This document shows, in pieces, positions 37,901-50,900 of a stretch of DNA of 64,000 nucleotides. The notes beneath the pieces are model-generated. The model was not told the DNA's origin. It made no database searches and saw only the letters and a list, made by a program, of their open reading frames with translations. This stretch comes from Tigriopus japonicus (Eukaryota > Arthropoda > Copepoda > Harpacticoida > Harpacticidae): NCBI GenBank assembly GCA_010645155.1, contig CM021322.1, forward strand, positions 8,363,952 through 8,427,951, read 5' to 3'. How positions within the stretch are numbered: the stretch's first letter is position 1; each line of letters begins with the position of its first letter. The position numbers and the translations under genes were made by a program.

Positions 37901-40900
37901 ATTGATTTAGATTACTCGACTTTGGGTTCGCCCAAAGTTCGCTTCGTTTCGCTAGACGAAAAGTGCAAGGCTGAAGACGAAAACTACCGACTCAAGTGCA
38001 ACTGGAAGGAACTTAATTTAATTGGTCTCCGTTCTAGACTACTAACGAACGTGTCGAGGGAGATTCTGACAAAAGTTGAGCTCCAAGGAGAAGACCCACA
38101 AATGGGTTGACTGGCCTCCTTTTCAGTTCCTAAGCTACAAAAATAGTCAGAGCTAAATAGCTCATTTCTTCACCGTCCCCGACCATTATTGTTATTGCTA
38201 CTTCTATGGGCTTCCATCCAAGGCGTACATAAGGGTTTGGTGGCTGGGATTAACCTTCTGTCTCCAATCGGATTGCCCACCAGAGATGCACTTGGAGGTT
38301 CAATAATTGAATTTCCCCAAGTTTTCTGCCCATTAAGAGCGACCTTAATCGGGCAGGAGGAAATGGGAAACCATAAGCCGAATGAAGGCAGGTCCTGATC
38401 CACTTCAATTGTTGGCTTATTTCTTTTGATTTGGTTATAAACGGGTGTGCTGGACTTGCCTGAGAACGCATTTCTTATTGGGATCAACGGCTTTCACCTC
38501 CTTGATCAACTTCTCCAACTCTTTCCGACGATTTTTGGCAGCACGAGAGAAATCCTCTTCCACTACGATCCCGGCATTCTTCAAGATCTTTGCTTTGCGC
38601 AAGATCTCTTCCTTGTCTGACCATTTCTGAAAATGGAACAACTCGTTGACAGAATGCCCATCAGACGTGGTCCTCGGACCTCTCAGAGCACAATTCGAAA
38701 ACAAGTTATAACTGTCATCATTTTCTGTTGCAGTGACATATTGTACTGATACATCGNNNNNNNNNNNNNNNNNNNNNNNNNNNNNNNNNNNNNNNNNNNN
38801 NNNNNNNNNNNNNNNNNNNNNNNNNNNNNNNNNNNNNNNGGACCAGATTGGCTTAAAGAGGGTATTCGTTGGTATTTTACCGTGAACTATGCGTTCGTTT
38901 GTTGAAAGGAAAGTAAGAAACACCCAAAATGGTACCAACAGCTGTGGGCCGAGAAATGGACACGATTTGCTCTCTTTCCCCGTGCCATTTGTCACAAAAC
39001 ACTTAGCTTTAGTATGGATGTCTACGTTATGGCAAAATGGCATCCGCTGAAATGGAAATGGCTCAAATTCAGGGGTTTCAAGATGGTGAATTGAGAAACA
39101 GGCACTTCGAGCCAGCTTTCCATTTTGGGCTCAAAAATGAAGGGGTGGAATGAAAATGCGGAAACTCGGTGTAAACTAAATTATTGATGCTTGTCCCAGT
39201 GGTCTTCCTTCGGCTGTAGTACTACCTACGAAGAGGAGCAAGCAACTGTCGTCACCCTCATCTCATGTAATTGGAATTGGAACATGTTGCTGCCTCCTGA
39301 CATTTGTGCCTGCCTGGTCTCGACGCATTTGGAATAACAAGCATTTTTAATCCACTTGAATGGAGAAATGCACAACTCGCAGATGAACACGAGGAAACCG
39401 CAAGGCAGACCTTCAGTGTCCTTCAGTGTTCCACTCAAAGAACACTCACGGAATCTCTGTACTACGTTCGTACGTGCACAGGCATTGAGACAAGACAGCA
39501 GCAGACCCAGGTGCTGCTGTGCCAAAAGACTTGAGAAAGACTTATTCTATCAAAAGTTTTTAGCAAAGAAACCTCATAAAAGGCACTCGTGTCGTCGACG
39601 AAAACAGGTTGACTTCTGCAATAGAAAAAAAGAAATGCCTCCAGGTGTTACATTACATCCCTGGGGGCACTTACCATGTGTATGGAACGACAGATGCCCG
39701 CTCCAATGACAAAATCATTCGACGGGCTATTGCATTCCAAGCAAAAAAAAGAGCAAGTTAGCTATGAATGGCACCTGAAAATTGACGACGATGGGCCGAT
39801 TGTTCTTCTGATCGCTGCCATTGAACACCCGTTGGCACCGTTGGATGATAATCTCCCGACTAATGTTCAGCTTGTTCCGAATGATGTTCCTGATCTTGGA
39901 CTCGAGACACTCCGAGTTCTCAAACATGCCATGCGGATCCACTTTGATGCCCAGAAACACCAAGTTGCAACGCCAGCTGCGATCAATCTCATGGAATCGG
40001 TCCTGCAAGAAGCAAAATGAAGGGCTGGCTCATTTCCCTGAAACCAAGGCTCTTCCTTAGCAGAGAGGGGTTGATGCACATTGGACGGTGGGATTGTTCG
40101 CTAGGACTGTATCGTGCAGTAGAGCATAAAACACATGGGGACATGAAATAAATCCTCCGTAATTGGGAATATATGCACACATTATTGCTCCCGGGCTCCA
40201 ATAAGAGCCCAGCGAGAAGGATTAGGAGGATGGGGAAGGGAGTTATGTACGCACGATGGGCCTACTTCAATTACTTTTTAGTGACTTACGACATCTGCAA
40301 CGCTCTCTGAGCCGGAATGCAATGCCCAAACAATGAATCTTGAGTCGAACTGTCGTTCTCGCAATGTAAATTGTAAAGAGATTGCAGTTGGCACTGAACA
40401 TTTTAGAAACGAACAACTGTTGTTGCACATTTCCAAGTAGCCACAAGAAGCCCGAGCTTCCGTAAGAACCAATTAGGTTCTTCCACTATCGACCGGATTC
40501 ACGGGCACACATAGTTTCGGCACAGACGCATAGTTGCCGAGCAAATCCCCGCTCCAAGTTTTTCGTACTCGCGAGTGAATGTGAGCGTTAATTAAGACAG
40601 CTTTCTTTTCGGGGCCAAACAAACCACGGGATAATCAAAAGTTTGTACCATGTCAGATGTCAAGGGGTCAGTGGAGCAACAAAGGCATGTGACACTCGAA
40701 TTTTTCTCTTTTGATCCATGACGATTCCACCAGCATCCAGTAACCTGGGACGAAAGTGCATTTATTGCTCAAGGGAAGGACGGCCAGTAGCCACATTCAT
40801 AAATCGTGGAATGTTTCAACTGCACCCAGAGATATATCATTACTGTACAGCTTCTCTGTGTATGAGAGTGAGTGTATAAAGCGTTAATAACGAGCGGAAA

Positions 40901-42892
40901 GGCGCTCAGTCAATCATTTGTCGAGTACGTCCTACGTCCTAGTGCAATACCAACCTGGAGATCGTCGTAGACCACCATGAGCTCGCCTAAATCACTTTTC
41001 ACTTTCTGGAACTCGGCCTGCAATTGGTGCATGTCCTCACGGCATTTCTTGTGGCTCTCCCGATCATCATCGATCCGCTCAATGACACCATTTGGCACCA
41101 AGGGCGGATGAGCCTTGCTCTGGCCACTTCCATTGCTACTATTGCTACCAGAAGCAGTGTTGTTTTTCTTGTTGGCATTGTGTTCCAGTTCGCGGAGTTT
41201 TTGTCTCAAGGCCGAAATCTCTTTGTTTTTGGTGGCCATCTCTTGGGACGAGTGCTCCCGATAACGAGTCAGTTCCTGAGCCAACGAGATCAACTTCAAC
41301 TCAAACACGTTTTGACGGTCCTCGAGGGCTTTTTCAAAGGGTGGCTTGACGGCACCCATAAGGGGCACCACTGAAGGGGATCCAACGCCGTTGGTTTGCG
41401 GTAAAGGCGACAATTTGCCCCGATCATGGCCATTAAAAGGGCCGTTGCCGTTGGCCTTTAACCCGGAATAAGAAAAAGAGAGAGAATATTAGGGACAAAA
41501 CAATAGGGATTGCAGGAGGCTAGCATCGCATAAAGGCTTCGATAAACCGAGACAAAGAGACGTACTTCCTACGTAGGTAGGTAGCAAGATGTTGTGATCT
41601 CTTTGGCAATGGGTGGTGTATTCTGCACAAATGGACAGTCACGGGACCAAAATAGTGCGCTGCGTAGGACTTTTGTTTGCCAAACACTTTTTGCCACTTT
41701 ATTTTCTACTTGAACAAAAGTAAATTCGTTTGAATGCTTCGTAGGATGACCTTCCAAATGAACTGTTTTTGGATACCTTCTCGGTGAACTTTCCAGGAGG
41801 GGCAAACGATGTCTGTCTGACTCGTTTTATTTAAGATGAATACAAGTGCGATTTGAAAGCCTTCCCTCGAATATGATTGCGTTGGCGTTTTGATATATTC
41901 TTCTCATAAATCCAAGTTGAAGTAAAAGTCTGTTGATCCGTTCGAAGTGAAAGAGTTGGATGGAACACTCAAAGTACATTTACATCGCTCTTTGTAAAAT
42001 GATTATTACTTCAGAGTTAATTGGACCTTGCTTAAGACGGACTTAGGTACGGAAAGTGAAGTTATCGGTTAAAACGAACCCATTCATTTAGGCAAGAGAT
42101 AATATGATCATACTTAGCCCCACTCAAACTAAATTGAATGTCAATTGCCAAGATAAGTGAAAGTCCTTTTGGTTCAAAGCCATTCAAGATTAGATGTATG
42201 AGATGAGTGTTTTCAGTCTTTCATTCAACAACAACGTTTCTAAACACGCTCGACTGATCAAATGTGCCGCCAGGTTTCCCACTAATTTGGCATGGCATAA
42301 TAACGTACACTCAGGTCCGTTTTTTTAGCAATTTGTTTTATATTGGTCTCTCTTACATCCTCTGACTTTCCTCTAAGTTACTTTCTAATTAAATACTTTG
42401 ATGGGCAACGTTTTCAGCATTTAAAACTCAATGCTCACGCATTATCCTCCAATGTCCTTTTCCGCTTTAGTGAGCTGAGGGAATACACGCCTTTTTTGAC
42501 TAAAGAAATAATTAATTTTCAACGTTTTAAAACTACCAGCGTCAACTTGTTCTTTTTGTTGTTGGATGAAATGTATCTTGGAACACAGATATTTTTATCC
42601 CATATGTAGTTGTTGATTTTGCCCTGCATTAAATTTCATCAAGCCTGGTGAAACGAATGGTTCATTAATTTCACATCAACGTTAATAATAAATGAAGGCG
42701 AGTGAGAAAGACAAATTAATCGCGTGATTATTTTGAAAAAGTGTTTCTGACCTTAAACAGGAAAAGTTTCTAGGCCTTCTCAACAAAGCAAAATGATTTT
42801 CATCCTACAGCTTGAACATATGAAAAGAGCAAAAGGAAGCAGTTCATTCACCAACGTATACCTTGTTCTTCTCTTGGTCTTACCTTGGTCAT
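34938..42892 (-). CDS. Coiled-coil protein with L1-ORF1-like RNA-binding fold, 6 exons
   Basis: Exons on the minus strand: 42892-42884, 41455-40955, 40002-39775, 38626-38460, 37829-37216, 35254-34938; 611 aa, every phase consistent. Exon 1 would supply only M-T-K and is the least certain. Residues 1-40 are Gly/Asn-rich. Coiled coil at about 45-95, a Ser/Asn/Gly linker, then more coil to about 170. Residues about 180-300 (CNLVFLGIK ... RPIVVNFQ ... KEEILRKAKILKNAGIVVEEDFS) match the RRM-like/Transposase_22 pattern of retrotransposon ORF1 proteins. The C-terminal 300 residues have Ser/Asp/Glu-rich and then Lys/Arg-rich segments and look disordered. Intron 4 has a GC donor (CAG|GCAAGT). The assembly gap lies in intron 3. 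Five introns argue for a resident host gene rather than a live retroelement. RNA or nucleic-acid binding is inferred from the fold only. A relative lies at 54856-56961. Confidence 0.75.
38757..38839. other. Assembly gap (83 N)
   Basis: A run of N inside intron 3 of the minus-strand coiled-coil gene. The true length is unknown. Confidence 1.
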
Positions 42893-45800
42893 GACGATCT
42901 CAAAAGGAGATGATCCAGTCCATTTAATCACCATACATTTGAAAAGACATGGAGACACAAAAGTCAGAATTTCACAGAGAAGACCTCGAGATTTGCCCTA
43001 GATGATCACCCCCTCCATTGGAAAGTGATCTGACGAGGACGAGAAGGAGGACCGTCTAAAAACCTACCTTCTCCAGTGGAACAACAATTACTTCTTTCGT
43101 TCCCCTCAGCCAAGAAGCAGTCCGTCCCACAATGGGTGGAACTCTGCCGTTCCACAATGCTAGAAGGACAAATCAAACCAAAGGTCGCACACTGAGTGAA
43201 ATGAAGAGAGATCTGATACCCACAAAACAATTACTCAAACATACGGTTCTGAGCCAAAGTCAGGCAAGTATCAAGTGGTCCATGGAACAGCGCGTTTGTC
43301 AAAAACTAACTACTTTAAGAGGCTGGTTAAGATTTCTGAACAAAATTATTCTGGTGTAGCCAGGTGGAACATGCGAGCAGACTTGTTTCCCGAGTTCCAT
43401 AGGCATGGCCTTCATAGTTTTACCTGCATTAGCCTCAATGGATCAGCTGAGTGTTCCATGTTCCTAGAAGGTCGACAGAGCCCTCAAGGAAAGAAGGAAC
43501 GATGGAAAAGAAGAACGAGCAAGCAAGTCAGCAAGCAAGCACTTGAACGGGCTATTTCAAGCGGTGGGACTCCAATGACACCACCAGGGTTGCGGATTAA
43601 TAAAGTAATCTGTCTTTGAATTCAGAAGGAAGGCCAGCGTGGAACGTTTGAATTTCTTAATCAAATCTCATTCCCTTGATTGCCCACTGGCTGGACTTTG
43701 CACAAAAAACAAAGTCCTTTGAGTGAAGGCAGGGAGTCCATTCTTGGCACCAAAACCAAACTCTCAATTAAACTCACATCAAGGATTTGAGAGTCATTAT
43801 GTGAAAACTTGTTTTTACCCGGAACAACTCACCAAAATAAAGTGGCCTACTTGGATATATTTGAGAAGGATGAAATATTTCTTGTCGCTTGCCAAATAGT
43901 TGATCTCGCATTATTTCATCTTTTCATTACATATATTTTTTTAACCAGAAAGCTGAAAAGCGGATGTTAGAATTAGCAAAACGAGAAAAATTATTTATTC
44001 ACCGGAGCTGAAAAGAGACACAGTTGCAAAGCTCGGTCAGTGAAAAGCAGTATGTACTGCATTGAAGGCCTTGACCTCTTTGAACAGTCAGTCTCAGTGG
44101 GATCATCCGTGCACGAAGATCTTCATTGTTGAAACTTGACAGAAAAAAATACATCAACACGGAAAGTTCACGGCAAGGAAGGCCAGTTGAGATGTTTTTT
44201 TTTGTGAAGTCGCTGTTAAAATGAGCGACGAACGTTTTCCTTTGTCTTGCTCACTTTGAAAAATACAACCAATTCAACAACTAGGCTTAACGTGTAAACC
44301 AAGCCGCCGTAGCTAGCTTTAAAAACAAATACGAATAGAATTGTAGATGGGCGCAACTTTAGAAATTGAAAAAAATATGTTTACAATGATTGCTCCATGG
44401 TGATAATTGAGGATGAATTTTGGGCCGGCTTACCGGAGATGAACCAAATTGAGCCCATTCAAATACCAATCGTACTTTACACTATACACCAGTGCAAGGT
44501 ACTCGCTGTCAAAATGAATATATCAGTCGTTTCCGTCGTTGTGAACCAGACACTCGAATACGTTCGGATCCTTTTTTTAAGCTTTATTTGGACACGTTTT
44601 ACAACAGCAGTCAGCAACCGATGGGCCTCTAGGTGATTTTTGTGCTCCAAGAAGGTATTTGGAAAGTCTTTGATGGTGAGCTTCATAGCCATCGATAGTA
44701 CTCCTACTCGTTGGGCTTCGAGATGGCCATTAGGTTGTCATTTTTCAAACATATGACCTTACTGTATTTAGAGCAATTCTTTGTCTGGCATCGGACTCTC
44801 TTTCGTGGCAACGCTGAAAAGTGTTCTAAATTACTAAACTGTATATTTTGAGGATGACCTTATGCGCCAAGAACCTGCTACTAATTTTGACATTTTTCCT
44901 TTGTTGCGAAACTTTCAAGCACAATGTTATATTCGGGCGCAAGAGATTAATGCATTAGTGCAACAACATTCCCATTTACGTATGTAGGCTCTCTACTTTG
45001 AAGAGAAGATATTTCTTGCTAATTAAGGTATTCTATATTTGTGGATTTAGAGATAGGGAAAAAGAGTTCTTGGAGGAGGATGTCGTATGACGTTGGGAGA
45101 GGAATCCAAATATTTAATTTCTTTGAAATGAAAAGAGCAGGAGGAGAACATCAAATGAATGAGAAGTTATAACCCAAGTTCGGTTGGGTTGAGGAGTGAT
45201 ATACCGTAAAGTATTTTTCGATAAGCAGAAACTAATTCATGAAACAGAGTAGTTCGCAATTAAGAATACTGAAAAGGTACAAGTGTTCGCCCAACATTTT
45301 GTGTGTGTGTCACCTATACGTATAATTCCAACAGTATTAGGTGTCGTAACGTCACTTATTGTGATTCAGGAAGTTTATTGTTTCTCATGGGACACGAAAT
45401 ACGAATGAATGATCTTGTCAAAGATGACAAACTGATTGGGTAGACCTAATTGACACAGAAAGACCTCCGGGTATGAGTCCATCTTTCAGGCTGGTTGAAT
45501 GTGAATATGTTATATCGATGCAATATAAGCATATTTCCGACTCTAGGGCATTTTTCCCCAACTGGTTGAATTGTACCGTATGGTCCATGCAGTAAATTCA
45601 TCTTGAGTCAAGGTTGTGGTCATAAAATCACACTTTGAACTCAACAATATGCCCCTCTTTCACTTTGTATTATTCAAGGGACGAAGCGGCCAGGAAAAAG
45701 GCCCACAAGTCTTGCCTTTTCGTGGTCAAGAACGGCCTTCAAATACACAGTTTATGATTCACGAGTTGAACGAGAACTAGTTTGTTCCTCCTTCAACATT

Positions 45801-46552
45801 CCTGCAATGCTTCAAAGACAAGGACCAAAGGTTTGGCTTCCGAACCAACTCAAAAGTCGTTGAAGTCGAAACAAAAATGCCTCCTTCCAAGTTCAAAAGT
45901 ACTTCGTCTTATTGAAGCGTGCCTTCTCAAGTGAATAAGTTAACAGAGACGAGAAAAACTTCGGCTCTACATTTCACATGAACTGTTCAGTACAAGTTCT
46001 CATTGATAGAGCCAGCTAGTCAAAAAGAATTATGACTTCCGCGATTTAGCAACTTCATTCCCTAAGCTCGAACTTTTGGATCAAGGCGCTCATTCCCTGT
46101 TCAAGGATTAGGATTGGAAAATGACAACACATTCACTTCTTTATGAGGGTTCCACGTCGTCGTTGGAACCAACACAAAAATGAAATACAAAACATTTCCC
46201 AAAATATCATTGAGTCGTTATAACTAATTCCAAATTACAAGAGGTCATCGCAAATTCGTTTGTTTTTTTTTTCATTTTTTTTAAATATACAATAATTCAA
46301 ATGAAGTCATTGAGCTTATTTGTATTGAAAAAGGCCCCTTTGGTTGGGGAGGGGCTATATGTGCATTATTGGTTCCATTGTTGTGGACACAAATCAAAAT
46401 GACATGGGGATAACGTTTTGCGTAGAATAGGCTAAACAAGATCTTAATTGTTCCCAAGCGAACGTGTCTTTACTTAGCTGTGACATTTATGGCAACAAAT
46501 CTGCATATCTCGACACGAGAAATGAAGTATGGTTGTTGGCTCATTAGAAGTA
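42893..46552. other. Intergenic stretch between coiled-coil gene and MITE
   Basis: No supported gene. The promoter of the minus-strand gene is expected just above 42892 and is not recognisable by sequence. The 43275-43619 (+) frame is low-complexity near its end and unmatched. Confidence 0.5.
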
Positions 46553-46710
46553 CAGTCAACTTCGGATATAAGGGACCCGGATATAAGGGACTGTTTTAGA
46601 AGGTCCGGATGATCGATTTCCATGCAATTTCGGTGGGATAAAAGGGACAGTCGGATATAAGTGACGAATTTCGGTGGTCCCGCCGGGTTCCTTAAATCCG
46701 AAGTTGACTG
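46553..46710. mobile_element. Tigger/pogo-like MITE, 158 bp
   Basis: The ends are CAGTCAACTTCGGATATAAG and the reverse complement of a close variant (CTTAAATCCGAAGTTGACTG), flanked by TA (46551-46552, 46711-46712). CGGATATAAGGGAC-type motifs recur inside. End sequence and TA target fit pogo/Tigger elements. There is no coding capacity. Confidence 0.85.
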
Positions 46711-46712
46711 TA

Positions 46713-47967
46713 CCGCAGTCCGTAAATAGACACATGTTGAAACTGGGACCTTTGCACGTTGCAAGCCTTGAGTTCCATCATGGAATGTATTCAAGGAAAG
46801 CTACAGTAGACCGATCACTTGAAATTGTACGTACATTTTTCAATTCAGATTTTGAATTGCAAACAATTGACTGCAAGTAAATCATCTGATAATCAGAACC
46901 TGGGTTTGCTCACTAAAGTAATAACGGATTTATGTGGCCACCAAAATTTCGACGAGCGTTTTCATGTGACTAAAAGGATAAAACATGTTTGTCACAGGCA
47001 ACGTTCAATTCCACATTTCCTGAGCTGGACGAAAAAGAGAAGATTAGTAGGTTGTTACCACGATCCCAATGGAGCACAAAATGGCCGAATTAATGCCGTA
47101 TTTGTTACCCCCAGTATATGTAACGACGTTTTTTTCCAAATCTCACTCAAGGTTGTTCCATGTTCGGTCTACTTTTTCAATTCTCCAAACTGGACCACAC
47201 CGCATTTGGCAAGAAATTTTGGTTTCGGGACAACGCAATAATGATATACTACCATGAGGAAAAAGGCCTAATGGCCACTCGAGGCAAAACAAATGGTTGG
47301 TTGGGGTCCAAATTGTGATCCATTAATGGATTGTCAGAGTCAAAATGGCTTCCAAACTTTTGACCTATTTCTCGACAACTGCGTCCATAAACTCGTTCCA
47401 AGTACGAGGCAAAAGCGAACAAGGAACGAGCTTCTCGTCTTCTCCGGGAAGCCGAAGACCAATTGAACATACGGTAATAATCCCTTGATTTGAGACGCCC
47501 TTTTTGTTCTCTGTCTTTGAGATCATGCTGCGGCTTTCCTTCTCAAAAGGTTCAATAGACGTATGACGGCATTTTTTGAGCAATGAGTCATTCATCCCTG
47601 GAGAAGGAGCTTAAAAATAGCTTTTTGCTGACTTCAGCAAAATGAACCCTCGTCGAACGAACGTACTCGTCTAATGAAAGAAGGGAGCCATCGCCCATTT
47701 GGATGGCTCTTGCACGTTAAAATGCCCGAGGCAAAAAGCCAAGACTTAATAATACCCATCAGTCTCCTTGATACTCTCGTTATTTCTCTAGGCTGCTGAT
47801 ATCGACGCTGATAGCATCCGGAGCCAAAACTTATAAAGAATTTGCACTTTTCCACCCAAGGATCAGTTTTGATCAACCTATTTTGTGAACAGGTTTGTTC
47901 ATTTTTGCCGTCCTTTAGAATTCTCAATCTTACAAATTGCTAAATCGCTCTTTCTTTGATTTTCCAG
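46713..47967. other. Upstream region of the myosin gene
   Basis: No supported coding gene; the 140-codon plus-strand frame at 46819-47241 is unmatched. A splice acceptor (TTTTCCAG, ending 47967) precedes the myosin start by 19 bp, so an untranslated exon should lie upstream. TTATAAAG near 47832 could be a TATA-like element, but that is weak. Confidence 0.45.
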
Positions 47968-47986
47968 TTCCACCTAGGATCCAAGG

Positions 47987-50900
47987 ATGCCTGGCACAAG
48001 AATCGTGCTCAAGGGTGATGAGCCGGATCCAGATCCAGCGCCCTACTTGTTCCTCTCCGTGGAACATAAGCGCAAGAATGCGGAGAAGCCTTACGACCCC
48101 AAGCGATCTTGTTGGGTCCCAGATGCGGACACCAAGTTCACCGAGGGTCTCATCGAGGAAACCAGTGGCGGCAAGGTCAAGGTCAAGATCCTCAAAGACA
48201 AATCGGTAAGGCTGACTCAAACAAAGCGTCTTGTTCCACATGTCCCTAGAGACATTTCCAAATGTACCTTTCAGTTTTTATAATACTTATTCTTCTTTTT
48301 CAATACAGATTAAAGAGTACAAACAAGATCAAGTGACTCAGGTGAACCCTCCCAAGTTCGACATGTGCGAGGACATGTCCGGTCTCACCTATCTCAACGA
48401 TGCCTCCGTTCTTCACAACTTGAAAGTGCGCTACGTTGAGAAGCTAATCTACGTAAGTCATGGGATCGAGAATCTCACTTCACGGACATAACTAAGAATG
48501 ACGAGTTCGTACATATCCGTCTTTAGACTTATTCTGGCTTGTTCTGCATTGCGGTCAATCCTTACCAACGGTTCCCCATTTATACCGGGCGCACTGTCGG
48601 ATTGTATCGTCTCAAGCGACGGAATGAAGTGCCTCCTCATATCTTCGCCATTGCAGAAGGGTCGTACCACGCCATGTCACTTAGTATGTCGCTTTTTATT
48701 CTTAGTAGGAAATATCCCATTCAAGTGTTAAATTACCCCTTCAGAGTCCAAAAATCAGTCGATCTTGATTACTGGCGAGTCTGGTGCTGGCAAAACGGAA
48801 AACACCAAAAAGGTCATCACCTATTTCGCTTTCGTGGGTTCCACTGGCACGGCTAAAGCAGACAAGAGCGGAAAGAAGAAGGCCTCTTTGGAAGATCAGG
48901 TGGTTCAGACCAATCCTGTTATGGAAGCCTATGGCAATGCCAAGACTGTTAGGAACGATAACTCTTCACGCTTCGTGAGTCGACCTCAAAAATACGGTAT
49001 ACCTATATTATTTTCTCAAGCTCCCTTTTCTGCATACTCTTCAGGGAAAATTTATTCGCGTCTGGTTCAACAGCCAAGGCAAAATGGCCGGAGGAGATAT
49101 CGAGACTTATCTTTTGGAAAAGTCTCGTGTCACTTACCAATCTCCGGATGAGCGATCCTACCACATTTTCTACTTCCTTATGACCCACAAGGTGGACTTG
49201 CACGAGTCTTGCGGTCTTTCGGATGACATCTACGATTATCCATTGATGTCTATGGGCAAGGTCAAAGTAGAATCAATTGATGACGGAGAGGAGATGATGA
49301 TCATGGATGTAAGACCAAGATCTATTCTTTGAACGATGGTCTACGATATCATTTTTTTTTCTTTCCAATTCTAAGGAAGCCTTTGACATCTTGGGATTCA
49401 CTCGTGACGAAAAGTACAACGTATACAAAGTAACGAGCATGTGCATGTTGCTCAGTAGAATGGAATTCGTCGGACACGGTGAAGTGACCACGGCCAAAAA
49501 TCTTGAAGCTGGAACTGTTCTCATGGACCTTTTCAAGTACTGTGACGCCCCGGATGAGCTCTATGACCGTTTCTGCAATCCAAAGATTAAGGTACCTTAT
49601 CCAACAACTACAAACAAGTCATTTAGCAAAATGAGTCATCAACGGCGTTTTCCTTAGATTGGTACGGAATGGGTCAACAAGGCTCAGAACGTAACGACCG
49701 TCAATGTGTCTGTGGGTTCTATCATCAAGAATATTTTTGGTCGCCTCTTCCGCTATTTGGTGGACATGTGTAACAACACCCTCATTGATCCCACCATGAA
49801 GAAGGTCAACTTCATCGGAGTGTTGGACATTGCTGGATTTGAAATCTTTGAGTTCAATACCTTGGAACAATTGATGATCAACTTTGTCAACGAGAAGCTC
49901 CAACAGTTCTTCAATCATCACATGTTCGTCTTGGAACAAGAGGAATACTTGCGAGAAGGTATCGAATGGGTCTCCGTTGATTTTGGCATGGACTTGGCCG
50001 CTTGTATCGACCTCTTTGAAAAGCCCATGGGACTCTTGCCCATTCTGGAAGAAGAGACCATCTACCCGAAAGCCAATGACAAAACCTTCGAGGAGAAGCT
50101 CAAGGCCAACCACTTGGGCAAGCACAACAACTTCCAACGTCCCAATTCCAAGACCGACAAGGATGCTCACTTTGCCGTTGTTCACTACGCCGGAACCGTA
50201 TCGTACAATGTCACGGGTTGGTTGGACAAGAATCGAGATCCTGTCAACGACAGCGTGATCGATTTGTTCAAGAAGGCCAAAGGATGTATTCTTCTCAACG
50301 AGATTTTCGCCGACCATCCTGGCCAAACGAAAGAAGAGGATGACGCTCCTCCCCCAGGTCATCGTCGGGGCAAAAAACGCGTGGTGGTCAAATCCAAGAC
50401 TGCAGCCAAACAAGCCAATTTCAAGACGGTTTGCTCATACTTTAAGGATCAACTGAACAACTTGATCAACATGTTGATGACCACTGAACCCAGTTTCATC
50501 CGTTGTATCGTTCCCAACAGCCACAAGAAAGCCGGCGTGGTGGATCCATTCCTAGTCATGCACCAATTGACTTGCAATGGTGTGTTAGAGGGCATTCGTA
50601 TCTGTCGAAAAGGGTTCCCTAATCGGGTACTCTATGGGGATTTCAGGCAACGCTACGCCATTTTGGCTCCGAAAGAAGCTCACAAGGCCATGAAGATGGT
50701 CAAGAGACCTGTGACGGATGAAAAGAAAAACATAGCCGCCACTCGCGCTGTCATGGAAAAGATCCAAATGTCCACCGAGAAGTTTGGTTATGGTCACACC
50801 AAAATCTTCTTCAGGGCTGGTGTGCTCGGTCTTATGGAAGAGATTCGTGATGACAAGGTCAATGAGTTGGTGACCTACCTTCAATCTTGGATTCGTGGCT

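Noticed and set aside
46819..47241. 140-codon plus-strand frame upstream of myosin
   Set aside because: No recognisable motif, no Kozak context or splice support; might be chance.
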